Source: DASZTV01 sp035548125
Lineage (GTDB): Bacteria; Actinomycetota; Actinomycetes; JAFAQI01
Direction of reading: 5' to 3'
DNA: 64,000 nucleotides
Assembly (NCBI GenBank): GCA_035548125.1
Contig: DASZTV010000105.1
Coordinates: 35,138 to 99,137 of the forward strand
Shown: piece after piece, positions 34,743 through 42,798 of the stretch
Position numbering within the stretch: position 1 is the stretch's first letter
How the letters are laid out: each line of letters begins with the position of its first letter
Notes under the pieces: model-generated
Seen by the model: the letters and a program-made list of their open reading frames with translations, nothing else
What the model was told of the DNA's origin: nothing
The model's database searches: none
Position numbers and translations under genes: made by a program

Positions 34743-35039
34743 GTGGCAACGATCAGCCGCGCCGACGTGGCGCACCTCGCCGGACTCGCGCGGATCTCGA
34801 TGACCGATGCCGAGCTGGACGCGATGGCGGGCCAGCTCGACGTCATCCTCGGCGCGGTCAGCCGGGTGCAGGAGGTCGCTGCCGCCGACATCCCGCCGAC
34901 GTCCCATGCCGTCCCCCTCACCAACGTGCTTCGCGACGACGAACCGGTACCGTCGCTTGCCCTCGACGAAGCCCTCGCTGCGGCTCCGATTGCGGAGGAA
35001 CAGCGGTTCCGGGTCCCGCGGATCCTGGACGAGGAGTAG
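34743..35039 (+). CDS. gatC: Aspartyl/glutamyl-tRNA amidotransferase subunit C
   Basis: Small (98-residue) structural subunit of the GatCAB complex that converts mischarged Glu-tRNAGln (and Asp-tRNAAsn) to the amide form. Begins ATISRADVAHLAGLARI, with the usual LxxLARI pattern, and ends RFRVPRILDEE, typical of GatC. The GTG start fits a leaderless promoter. GAGGAG at its own 3' end is the ribosome site of gatA, which starts three bases after the stop. Confidence 0.94.
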   Translation: MATISRADVAHLAGLARISMTDAELDAMAGQLDVILGAVSRVQEVAAADIPPTSHAVPLTNVLRDDEPVPSLALDEALAAAPIAEEQRFRVPRILDEE

Positions 35040-35041
35040 CC

Positions 35042-36526
35042 GTGGCCGACCCCGCCGACATCTGTCGGCTCACCGCGGCTGAGGTCGCCTCCGGGATCGC
35101 CGCAAAGGAACTGTCCGCGGTGGAGGTGGCGCAGGCGCATCTCGATCGGATCGCCGAGCGGGACGGGGACTACCACGCCTTTCTTCATGTCGACAGCGAG
35201 GGTGCGCTCGCGCAGGCGAAGCGGGTCGACGCGGGCGAGTTGAGCGGTCCGCTCGCCGGCGTTCCGCTCGCGCTGAAGGACGTGATCGTCACCCGCGGCG
35301 TCCCGACGACGGCGGGCTCGAAGATCCTCGAGGCTTGGGTCCCGCCGTACGACGCGACCATCGTCGAGCGGATGCGCGGCGCCGGCATCGTGGTGCTCGG
35401 CAAGACCAACATGGACGAGTTCGCCATGGGGAGCTCGACCGAGCACTCCGCGTACGGTCCGACCCGGAACCCGTGGGACCTCGAGCGGATCCCGGGCGGA
35501 TCGGGCGGCGGGTCGTCGGCTGCGGTAGCCGGATTTCTCGCGCCCCTTGCCATCGGAACCGACACCGGCGGCTCGATCCGCCAGCCGGCGGCGGTTACCG
35601 GATCCGTCGGCGTCAAGCCGACGTACGGCGGGGTCTCCCGCTACGGGCTGATCGCGTTCAGCTCCTCCCTCGACCAGGCCGGTCCGTGCGCGCGCACCGT
35701 CCTCGACGCGGCGCTGCTCCACGAGGTGATCGCCGGCCACGACCCGCGCGACTCGACCTCCATCTCCGCGCCCGTCCCAGCCGTGACGGAGGCCGCGCGA
35801 TCGGGTGACATCGCGGGGATGCGCATCGGTGTCGTCAAGGAGCTCGCCGGGGACGGCTACCAGCCGGGCGTCACCGCCCGCTTCGACGAAGCCGTGTCGG
35901 CATTGGCCGGCCTCGGTGCCGAGGTGGTCGAGGTGTCGTGCCCGCACTTCGACTACGCCCTCGCCGCGTACTACCTGATCGCGCCGAGCGAGGCGTCGAG
36001 CAACCTCGCCCGCTACGACGCGATGCGTTACGGGCTCCGGGTGGGCGACGACGGCGAGCGGTCGGCGGAGGAGGTGATGGCGCTCACCCGAGAGGCCGGC
36101 TTCGGCCCGGAGGTGAAGCGCCGGATCATCCTCGGGACCTACGCGCTGTCCGCCGGCTACTACGACGCGTACTACGGCCAGGCGCAGAAGGTTCGCACCC
36201 TGATCAGCCGCGACTTCGCCGACGCGTTCGAGCAGGTCGACGTGCTGGTGTCCCCGACGACGCCGACGACGGCGTTCAAGATCGGCGAGCGGGTCGACGA
36301 TCCGCTCTCGATGTACCTCACCGACCTGTGCACCATCCCGTCGAACCTCTACGGCGGGCCTGCGATGTCGCTGCCCTGCGGGCTGTCCGACGACGGTCTG
36401 CCGGTGGGCTTCCAGGTGATGGCGCCGGTGCTGGCCGACGACCGGCTCTACCGGGTGGGCGCTGCCCTCGAGGGAGCGCTGGGCACGTCAAGGCTGCTCG
36501 AGCAGGTCTGGGAGCGCAGCCGCTAG
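35042..36526 (+). CDS. gatA: Glutamyl-tRNA(Gln) amidotransferase subunit A
   Basis: Amidase-signature subunit that releases ammonia from glutamine for the GatCAB reaction; 494 residues. The catalytic triad is complete: Lys79 (LALKD), cis-Ser154 and Ser178 (TGGSIR) within the Gly/Ser-rich GGSGGGSS region. The positions equal those of characterised GatA enzymes. GAGGAG in the end of gatC serves as ribosome site. Its stop codon overlaps the stop of the convergent peptide deformylase gene. gatB lies beyond that gene. Confidence 0.96.
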   Translation: MADPADICRLTAAEVASGIAAKELSAVEVAQAHLDRIAERDGDYHAFLHVDSEGALAQAKRVDAGELSGPLAGVPLALKDVIVTRGVPTTAGSKILEAWVPPYDATIVERMRGAGIVVLGKTNMDEFAMGSSTEHSAYGPTRNPWDLERIPGGSGGGSSAAVAGFLAPLAIGTDTGGSIRQPAAVTGSVGVKPTYGGVSRYGLIAFSSSLDQAGPCARTVLDAALLHEVIAGHDPRDSTSISAPVPAVTEAARSGDIAGMRIGVVKELAGDGYQPGVTARFDEAVSALAGLGAEVVEVSCPHFDYALAAYYLIAPSEASSNLARYDAMRYGLRVGDDGERSAEEVMALTREAGFGPEVKRRIILGTYALSAGYYDAYYGQAQKVRTLISRDFADAFEQVDVLVSPTTPTTAFKIGERVDDPLSMYLTDLCTIPSNLYGGPAMSLPCGLSDDGLPVGFQVMAPVLADDRLYRVGAALEGALGTSRLLEQVWERSR

Positions 36527-37002
36527 GCCCGCAGGTCGCGCAGCGCCTGACGACGAGTGTCCTTGTCGAGCCGCTCGATGTAGAGCGTCCCGTCGAGGTG
36601 GTCGCATTCGTGCTGGAGGCAGCGTGCCATCAGCCCGGTTCCCTCGACACGAACCGGAGCGCCGGTGGCGTCGACGCCCTCGACGGCGGCGTAGGCCGCG
36701 CGCCGGAGCGGGTACCAGAGGCCGGGGAGCGACAGGCACCCCTCGTCGCCGTCCTGCTCACCCTCAGCAGCCACCAGCCGCGGGTTCACGACCACTCCTG
36801 CCTCGCCGTCGATGAACCAGCTGAACGCGCGGATGCCGACGCCGATCTGGTTGGCCGCGAGGCCCGCCCGTCCCTCGCGCGCGGTCACGGTGTCGATCAG
36901 GTCCTGGCAGATGGCCGCGATGGCGTCGTCGAAGACAGCGACCGCGTCGCATGCCGTCTTCAGCACCGGATCTCCCCAGACCCGGATTTCCCGCTCGACC
37001 AC
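36523..37002 (-). CDS. def: Peptide deformylase
   Basis: Removes the N-formyl group from new proteins; 159 residues. All three motifs are present: GLAANQIG (47-54), EGCLSLPG (87-94, metal Cys89) and QHECDHLDG (130-138, metal His131 and His135, catalytic Glu132). The GTG at 37002 fits the -10 box TAGTCT seven bases upstream and gives a normal N-terminus VEREIRVWGDPVL. It is inserted between gatA and gatB on the opposite strand and is divergent from gatB by 18 bases. Actinomycetes usually have more than one deformylase; essentiality cannot be judged. Confidence 0.95.
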   Translation of the reverse strand: MVEREIRVWGDPVLKTACDAVAVFDDAIAAICQDLIDTVTAREGRAGLAANQIGVGIRAFSWFIDGEAGVVVNPRLVAAEGEQDGDEGCLSLPGLWYPLRRAAYAAVEGVDATGAPVRVEGTGLMARCLQHECDHLDGTLYIERLDKDTRRQALRDLRA

Positions 37003-37020
37003 GTAGGAGAGACTAGGAGC
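37003..37020. promoter_or_regulatory. Shared divergent leaderless promoter (def / gatB)
   Basis: The start codons of def and gatB are 18 bases apart. Minus strand: TAGTCT (37015-37010) seven bases before the def GTG. Plus strand: GAGACT (37009-37014) six bases before the gatB GTG. The two boxes overlap by five bases. Confidence 0.5.
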
Positions 37021-38496
37021 GTGAGCTACGAGAGCGTTCTGGACAGCTACGAACCGGTTCTCGGCCTGGAGACCCATGTCGAGCTGGGCACCGCGACCAA
37101 GCTGTTCTGCGGGTGCTCGACGGCGTTCGGCGGCGAGCCCAACAGCCAGGTGTGCCCGGTGTGCCTCGGCCTGCCCGGCTCGCTGCCCGTCACCAACCGC
37201 GCCGCGATCGAGTTCACGATCAAGATCGGTCTGGCGCTGCACTGCGAGATCGCCGAGTGGTGCCGCTTCGCGCGGAAGAACTACTTCTACCCGGACATGC
37301 CGAAGGACTACCAGATCAGCCAGTACGACGAACCGCTGTGCGTGAACGGCTATCTCGACGTCGTGGTCGACGGCGACAGCTACCGGGTGGAGATCGAGCG
37401 GGTGCACTTGGAGGAGGACACCGGGAAGTCCCTGCACGTGGGGGGTTCGACCGGCCGGATCCACGGCGCGACGCACTCGTTGGTCGACTACAACCGCGCC
37501 GGTATCCCGCTCGTGGAGATCGTCACGCGGCCGGTGCGCGGCGCCGGCAAGAAGGCAGCTGCAGTCGCGCGTGCCTATGTCACGGAGCTGCGCGACGTAC
37601 TTCGTGACCTCGGGGTATCCGACGTTCGCATGGAGCAGGGCTCGATGCGCGCGGACGTGAACGTGTCGTTGATGTTGCCGGATGCCGGACAGCTGGGCAC
37701 CCGGACCGAGACCAAGAACGTCAACTCGCTGCGGTCGGTTGAGCGTGCGGTCCGCCACGAGGTCGAGCGCCAGGGAGAAGTGCTCGACGGGGGCGGGACC
37801 GTCGTGCAGGAGACCCGTCACTTCCATGAGGACAGTGGGACGACTAGCTCCGGGCGGGTGAAGTCCGACGCGGAGGACTACCGCTACTTTCCGGAGCCCG
37901 ATCTGGTGCCACTCGCACCGCCGCGCGAGCTGGTCGAGAAGCTGCGTGCCGAACTGCCCGAGCCGCCGAGCGTTCGCCGGGCGCGGTTTGCCGAGACCCA
38001 CGGCTACACCGGCGTCGACATGGATCAGATGACGAACGCCGGCATCGTGGACCTGGTCGCGGCAACGATCGACGCGGGCGCCTCGTCCGCCAAGGCGAAG
38101 GGCTGGTGGCTGGGCTACCTCGTCGGCCGGGCGAACGACCTCGGGGTCGACGTATCGGAGCTCGCCATCACGCCGGCGAGCGTCGCGCGGATCAGTGCCC
38201 TCGAGGACGACGGCTCGCTGACCAACAAGCTTGCGCGACAGGTCGCAGACGCCGTCGTCGCGGGTGAAGGCGACGTCGACGCGGTCATCGACGCGCACGG
38301 CTGGCGGGTCGCGGGAGAGGACGAGCTGATCGCGGCTGTCGACGCGGCGATCGAGGGTGCCCCCGACATCGCCTCGAAGATCCGCGAGGGGAACCAGGGT
38401 GCGGTCGGGCCGCTCGTGGGCGCGATCATGAAGGCGACGGGAGGATCCGCGGACGCCAAGCGCGCCCGCGAGCTCATCCTCGAACGGCTCGGCTGA
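37021..38496 (+). CDS. gatB: Aspartyl/glutamyl-tRNA amidotransferase subunit B
   Basis: tRNA-binding and phosphorylating subunit of GatCAB, 491 residues. Signatures: VLGLETHVEL near 14-23, the zinc-site Cys FCGCS and VCPVCLGLPG near 30-52, YFYPDMPKDYQISQYD near 90-105, and VRMEQGSMRADVNVS near 199-213. The C-terminal YqeY-like tail (about 385-491) contacts tRNA. Separated from gatCA by the deformylase gene on the other strand, so it depends on its own promoter. Convergent with a large secreted protein gene. Confidence 0.96.
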   Translation: MSYESVLDSYEPVLGLETHVELGTATKLFCGCSTAFGGEPNSQVCPVCLGLPGSLPVTNRAAIEFTIKIGLALHCEIAEWCRFARKNYFYPDMPKDYQISQYDEPLCVNGYLDVVVDGDSYRVEIERVHLEEDTGKSLHVGGSTGRIHGATHSLVDYNRAGIPLVEIVTRPVRGAGKKAAAVARAYVTELRDVLRDLGVSDVRMEQGSMRADVNVSLMLPDAGQLGTRTETKNVNSLRSVERAVRHEVERQGEVLDGGGTVVQETRHFHEDSGTTSSGRVKSDAEDYRYFPEPDLVPLAPPRELVEKLRAELPEPPSVRRARFAETHGYTGVDMDQMTNAGIVDLVAATIDAGASSAKAKGWWLGYLVGRANDLGVDVSELAITPASVARISALEDDGSLTNKLARQVADAVVAGEGDVDAVIDAHGWRVAGEDELIAAVDAAIEGAPDIASKIREGNQGAVGPLVGAIMKATGGSADAKRARELILERLG

Positions 38497-38500
38497 TCCG

Positions 38501-38513
38501 AGCCGGCGCGGCT
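38501..38513. terminator. Short hairpin between gatB and convergent gene
   Basis: AGCCG (38501-38505) pairs with CGGCT (38509-38513) around GCG, in the 15-base gap after gatB; it overlaps the stop of the convergent gene by two bases. Confidence 0.3.
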
Positions 38514-40833
38514 ATGCCGCTGACGGCACCCGCGATCGGACGAGTGGGTACGGCACGACGACCGGCTCGCGATAGAGGGTCGAGTCACCGAACGACACCC
38601 AGGTGCGGCTCTTCGCCCGCCAGCCCACTGAGTGCTTGGTGTAGTCGCACACGCCGCTCGGGAAGATGCGTTGCAGCGACCGGAACTGTGCCGCGGACAG
38701 CGACGGCGGGTAGTCGCTGCGGTCCAGTGGCCGTAGCCGGCACTTGAGCACGTCCTCGCTCAACGGCCCGCCGGCCATCTGGCGGGGGCCGGAATGCATC
38801 AGCACCGAGCATCCGGTGGGAAGCCCGGCGCCGGCAACGTGGCAGGCGTCCGCGGCGGAGGCCGGCCGCGAGTGGGCGACCAGCCATGCCCGCGACTTGT
38901 ACGGGTAGTGGGCTTGCAGCTTGTCGAGCGCGGTCAGCCACTGCTCGGCGACCAGGATTGCCGACGACGGCAGCGGTACCCCGCTCCAGATCGACTGGCT
39001 GGCGTGCGAGCCGTAGTTGTTGTCGAGGCGTGCCCGGATCTCGTAGGGCCGGACCTGGTCGTGGATGTCGACCGTCGGGATCTCATCGGTCACCGGGATC
39101 GTCTGGTCGATGATCGGCGCCTGGTTGATTGCGCCGTACTCGCCGATCAGGGCGTCGGCGAACAGTCGCTTCGCCTCGTAGGTCGACATCGCCTCGCGGC
39201 GCTTCATGAAGTTGCCGTCGAGATCGACCCCGCCGATCGCCCGGTTCAGCGTGACGAACTCCGCAGGGGTGATCTGACCGGACTGCAACGCCCGCAGCCC
39301 GTACTGCACACCCACGTTGTCCAGCGGCCGCAGCGCGGCGCCGGTCTTCGGATCGGTGCCGAGGATGTTCTTGAGGTCGTCCTGCAGGTCGCAGCGCACG
39401 CCGTCCGGGTTGGTCCGGGGGTTGTAGCGATCGGCATCCGGGATCGCGCCGGGGCAGCTGGTGGGCTTGAGGTTGTCGCCGAACAGGTCCTCCCAGTCGT
39501 CGCACGCACCACTCGACGCCAGGCCGTTGATGGCGACCTGCTTGCCGAGGTTCCATCCGGGATGATCGGCGAAGAAGTGGCGAAGCACGACGCAGTCCCC
39601 GACCGTCATCGCGGTGCTGACCACGTCCGGGAAGCTGAGGATCGGCGTACCGGCGTCGAGGACGCCGGGGTAGCCGTTGGCGATCGTGTACTGCTGGATC
39701 GCGCCGCCGGACCCGCCGCCGCCGACGATCGAGTGCACGAGTCCGTAGTGGTTGGTGACGTACTCCCGGATCATCATCAACGTCTCGGCGGACAGCACCT
39801 GGTTGCAGTGCACGCCGAAGATCGTCAATGACGACTCTCCGGCCATGTAGCCCTTGCCGATCAGGCCGGGAAGGTCCAGCAGTGGACCGGCGAGGTTCTC
39901 GCCGCCGATCGAGGACAGTGGGCTGAACGCAGTGGCCTCTCCGCCGTCGCTGCCCTGCTCGAAACCGGTGCCGCACGACTCGCCGAAGTGCCAGATCATC
40001 TTGCGGTTCCAGTCGACCGGCTTGAAGGCGTGGTGGCGACCGCGGGCGTGCGGGTCGTCGAGCACGGCGAGCCGGGTCACGGACCGGTTGATCACGATGT
40101 TCTGCACGCGTACGACGAACGGCACTCGCTTCCCTCGGACCGTTGTGGTGCTCACGTCGTTCGGGTACGCCGCGTACGGGTCCGCGAGCCGGTGGAAGTT
40201 GCCGAGGAGGTCCTTGTACCACCAATGGATCCGCTGCTTGGCCACGCAGTTGTCGCCGTGCGGCTTGCCGAGACCGTTCTCGGCTGTCTCGCAGACGAAT
40301 GGTTCCTGATGCGGTCCGGTGATGATCGGCCCCTGCAGCGAGTGGACGTCCAGCTGCAATTGCATGCTCCGTGCGCCGTATCGAGTCCCCGTCACCGTCG
40401 CGCGTACGGTGTCGTTGCCGATCGTGAGATGCCGGATCACCCCGAGGACCTGACCGGGCGCCTGGCCGGGACGGCTCGCCACCCGATGGAACGTCCTGCT
40501 CGGCACACGCTTGCCGTTCACGGTGACCACGAGGTGGTCACCGCGGGTCAGGCCGCGGATCGCCAGGGTCGCCTCATGCCCGGTGATCAACGACGGGCGA
40601 GCCGACACCGTGGTCATCTCCACCTGTCCGGGCTTCAGGCCCGGTGCGTCGTAGGTGAACGCGTTGGCTGCGGCGATGCGAGGGCCATCGCCGGCCAGAG
40701 ATGCTTCTGCCTTGACCGGGTGATGGCTCGACGTCGCAGCCGGTGCCGCGGTGTGCTCCGCCCCGGTGACCGCGCTGAGAGCCACGATCGAGGCCACGGC
40801 GGGCGCGACGACGGCAAAAGTCCGAGTGATCAC
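38512..40833 (-). CDS. Large secreted protein, DUF6351-like, alpha/beta-hydrolase type
   Basis: A 773-residue exported protein. The signal peptide is at about residues 1-30 (VVAPAVASIVALSAVTGAEH). Residues 70-180 look like a beta-sandwich with a RGLTRGDHLVVTVNG segment. The catalytic-type domain has GGGGSGGAIQQYTIANGYPG near 368-387, a Gly/Ser nucleophile-elbow-like motif, and a late LVAHSRP. Many Cys indicate disulfides. The closest family I can name is DUF6351, whose members resemble tannase or PHB-depolymerase-like esterases; this is from memory and not certain. GTG 40833 is used. Divergent from ilvD. Confidence 0.7.
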   Translation of the reverse strand: MITRTFAVVAPAVASIVALSAVTGAEHTAAPAATSSHHPVKAEASLAGDGPRIAAANAFTYDAPGLKPGQVEMTTVSARPSLITGHEATLAIRGLTRGDHLVVTVNGKRVPSRTFHRVASRPGQAPGQVLGVIRHLTIGNDTVRATVTGTRYGARSMQLQLDVHSLQGPIITGPHQEPFVCETAENGLGKPHGDNCVAKQRIHWWYKDLLGNFHRLADPYAAYPNDVSTTTVRGKRVPFVVRVQNIVINRSVTRLAVLDDPHARGRHHAFKPVDWNRKMIWHFGESCGTGFEQGSDGGEATAFSPLSSIGGENLAGPLLDLPGLIGKGYMAGESSLTIFGVHCNQVLSAETLMMIREYVTNHYGLVHSIVGGGGSGGAIQQYTIANGYPGVLDAGTPILSFPDVVSTAMTVGDCVVLRHFFADHPGWNLGKQVAINGLASSGACDDWEDLFGDNLKPTSCPGAIPDADRYNPRTNPDGVRCDLQDDLKNILGTDPKTGAALRPLDNVGVQYGLRALQSGQITPAEFVTLNRAIGGVDLDGNFMKRREAMSTYEAKRLFADALIGEYGAINQAPIIDQTIPVTDEIPTVDIHDQVRPYEIRARLDNNYGSHASQSIWSGVPLPSSAILVAEQWLTALDKLQAHYPYKSRAWLVAHSRPASAADACHVAGAGLPTGCSVLMHSGPRQMAGGPLSEDVLKCRLRPLDRSDYPPSLSAAQFRSLQRIFPSGVCDYTKHSVGWRAKSRTWVSFGDSTLYREPVVVPYPLVRSRVPSAA

Positions 40834-40912
40834 GCTGCACTGTTTGACGGCGGGTGGCGAGATTCCTCCACGCTGGACCGGGTCACGCTGAAAGCGGATT
40901 GCACCCGCTGTC

Positions 40913-40925
40913 TAATCTTCACTGC
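40913..40925 (+). promoter_or_regulatory. Predicted leaderless promoter, -10 TAATCT
   Basis: TAATCT at 40913-40918, seven bases, then the ilvD GTG at 40926. No clear -35. Confidence 0.55.
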
Positions 40926-42599
40926 GTGGGAGATCTCAAGCCGAGAAGCAAGGACGTCACCGAGGGATACGAGCGCGCGCCCGCACGGGGCATGCTGCGC
41001 GCTGTAGGCCTGACCGACGACGACTGGGACAAGCCGCAGATCGGCGTTGCCTCCTCGTGGAACGAGATCACCCCGTGCAACCTGTCGCTCGCGCGGCTCG
41101 CCCAGCGCGCGAAGGACGGGGTGCGGCAGGCCGGGGGAGTGCCCCTGGAGTTCGGCACCATCTCGGTGTCGGACGGCATCTCGATGGGCCACGAAGGGAT
41201 GCACGCCTCGCTGGTGTCGCGAGAGGTGATCGCCGATTCGGTCGAGACGGTGATGTTCGCCGAGCGCCTCGACGGGTCGGTGCTGCTCGCCGGGTGTGAC
41301 AAGTCGATCCCCGGGATGGTGATGGCTGCGGCCCGGCTGGATCTGGCGTCGGTGTTCCTCTACGCCGGCACGTCGCTGCCGGGGCACCTCGACGACGCCG
41401 ACCTCACGATCATCGACGCCTTCGAGGGTGTCGGGGCCTGCGCGCTCGGGCGGATCACGCGCGAGAAGCTCGACCAGATCGAGCGCGCGATCTGCCCAGG
41501 TGAGGGGGCCTGTGCCGGCATGTACACCGCCAACACGATGGCGAGCGCCTTCGAGGCGATCGGCATGTCGGTCCCTGGCAGCGCCGCGCCGCCGGCGGTC
41601 GACCGGCGCCGCGACGAAGCCGCGGTGCGCTCCGGCGAGGCGGTCATCGAGATGCTCCGCCAGGGCATCACCGCGCGGACGATCCTGACCAAGGAGGCGT
41701 TCGAGAACGCGATCACGGTGGTCATGGCCCTCGGGGGCTCGACCAACGCGGTTCTTCACCTGCTCGCGATCGCGCATGAAGCGAAGGTCGAGCTGACCCT
41801 GGACGACTTCAACCGGATCGGCGACAAGACGCCGCTGCTTGCCGACGTGAAGCCGTTCGGTCGACACGTGATGGCCGACGTGGACAGAGTCGGGGGCATC
41901 CCCGTCGTCATGAAGGCGCTGCTCGACGCGGGACTGCTGCACGGTGACTGCCTCACCGTGACCGGCAGGACCGTCGCGGAGAACCTCGCGGACCTCGCCC
42001 CCGCCGATCTCGACGGTGATGTGATCCGCGCGATGTCCAATCCGCTGCACGCCACCGGCGGCATGTCGATCGTCCGCGGCTCGCTCGCGCCCGACGGCGC
42101 CGTCGTGAAGACCTCGGGCTTCGACCAGACGGTGATCGAAGGGACCGCCCGGGTCTTCGACACCGAGCAGCCCGCGATGGACGCGGTCACCAACGGCGAG
42201 CTCAAGGCGGGCGACGTCGTCGTGATCCGCTACGAGGGTCCGCGCGGCGGACCCGGCATGCGGGAGATGCTTGCAGTCACCGGAGCGATCAAGGGCGCCG
42301 GACTCGGCAAGGACGTACTGCTGCTCACCGACGGCAGGTTCTCCGGGGGTACGACCGGGCTGTGCATCGGGCACGTTGCTCCCGAGGCGACCGACGGCGG
42401 TCCGATCGCGTTCGTGCGCGACGGCGACAAGATCCGCCTCGACGTCGGTGCGCGCACCCTGGACCTGCTGGTCGACCCGGCGGAGCTGGAGAAGCGCAAG
42501 GAGGGCTGGGCGCCTCCGCCACCGCGTTACCCGACCGGTGTGCTCGGCAAGTACGCCCGCCTCGTCGGCTCCGCGGCGAACGGCGCCGTCTGCGGCTGA
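40926..42599 (+). CDS. ilvD: Dihydroxy-acid dehydratase
   Basis: Fe-S dependent dehydratase that makes the 2-keto acids of Val and Ile; 557 residues. Conserved Cys are in TPCNLS, GCDKSIPGM and GACAGMYTAN, the cluster-binding set of IlvD. The C-terminal GRFSGGTTGLCIGHVAPEA is diagnostic. The start GTG 40926 fits both the leaderless promoter and the usual N-terminus (LKPRSKDVTEGYERAPARGM). It precedes the attenuator-controlled ilvBNC operon in the same direction. Confidence 0.97.
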   Translation: MGDLKPRSKDVTEGYERAPARGMLRAVGLTDDDWDKPQIGVASSWNEITPCNLSLARLAQRAKDGVRQAGGVPLEFGTISVSDGISMGHEGMHASLVSREVIADSVETVMFAERLDGSVLLAGCDKSIPGMVMAAARLDLASVFLYAGTSLPGHLDDADLTIIDAFEGVGACALGRITREKLDQIERAICPGEGACAGMYTANTMASAFEAIGMSVPGSAAPPAVDRRRDEAAVRSGEAVIEMLRQGITARTILTKEAFENAITVVMALGGSTNAVLHLLAIAHEAKVELTLDDFNRIGDKTPLLADVKPFGRHVMADVDRVGGIPVVMKALLDAGLLHGDCLTVTGRTVAENLADLAPADLDGDVIRAMSNPLHATGGMSIVRGSLAPDGAVVKTSGFDQTVIEGTARVFDTEQPAMDAVTNGELKAGDVVVIRYEGPRGGPGMREMLAVTGAIKGAGLGKDVLLLTDGRFSGGTTGLCIGHVAPEATDGGPIAFVRDGDKIRLDVGARTLDLLVDPAELEKRKEGWAPPPPRYPTGVLGKYARLVGSAANGAVCG

Positions 42600-42608
42600 C
42601 GTTCGAGG

Positions 42609-42643
42609 TTGACAGGATCGCGCTCGTGACGCACTGTTGTTGC
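42609..42643 (+). promoter_or_regulatory. ilv operon promoter
   Basis: A perfect -35 TTGACA (42609-42614) is followed by 17 bases and CACTGT (42632-42637) as -10. Six bases further is the GTG of the leader peptide at 42644, so the leader peptide would be translated from a leaderless mRNA. Confidence 0.7.
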
Positions 42644-42682
42644 GTGCGCAGCATTCTCGTAGTTAGTGAGCAGGTGCTCTGA
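42644..42682 (+). CDS. ilvBNC leader peptide (attenuator)
   Basis: Twelve-residue peptide MRSILVVSEQVL with Ile-Leu-Val-Val in a row and Val-Leu at the end, ahead of the acetolactate synthase operon. Stalling at these codons when branched-chain aminoacyl-tRNAs are scarce would favour read-through of the terminator at 42703. It resembles the short Ile/Leu/Val-rich leader peptides described for actinomycete ilv operons. An in-frame GTG at 42626 would add six residues (three Cys) but lies before the predicted transcription start. Confidence 0.85.
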   Translation: MRSILVVSEQVL

Positions 42683-42701
42683 GGAAGCTCAGATCGCCTG
42701 C
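42670..42701 (+). promoter_or_regulatory. ilv leader pause/antiterminator hairpin
   Basis: GCAGG (42670-42674) pairs with CCTGC (42697-42701) and, inside, TCTGAG (42678-42683) pairs with CTCAGA (42688-42693) around GAAG. The 5' arm includes the last leader codons and the stop, so a translating ribosome would disrupt it. Confidence 0.7.
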
Positions 42702-42702
42702 C

Positions 42703-42734
42703 GCCCCTTCGCGCTTCTAGCGCAAGGGGCTTTT
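42703..42734 (+). terminator. ilv attenuator terminator
   Basis: GCCCCTT (42703-42709) pairs with AAGGGGC (42724-42730); inside, GCGCT (42711-42715) pairs with AGCGC (42719-42723) around TCT with one bulged C. TTTT follows. A classical Rho-independent terminator 65 bases before ilvB. Confidence 0.9.
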
Positions 42735-42798
42735 GTATGTACGCAGGGTTTTCGGACCGAGATTTTCTTGTCAGGCCAACAGTTCGGGAGTGGTGAAG

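Noticed and set aside
36523..38298. One long minus-strand protein of about 590 residues ending as peptide deformylase.
   Set aside because: Only the last 159 codons are deformylase; the rest is antisense of gatB. The GTG at 37002 with a -10 box explains the true start.
42626..42682. Longer ilv leader peptide starting at GTG 42626 (with three Cys codons).
   Set aside because: Its start lies before the transcription start predicted from TTGACA-N17-CACTGT. The shorter peptide still contains all the Ile, Leu and Val codons.
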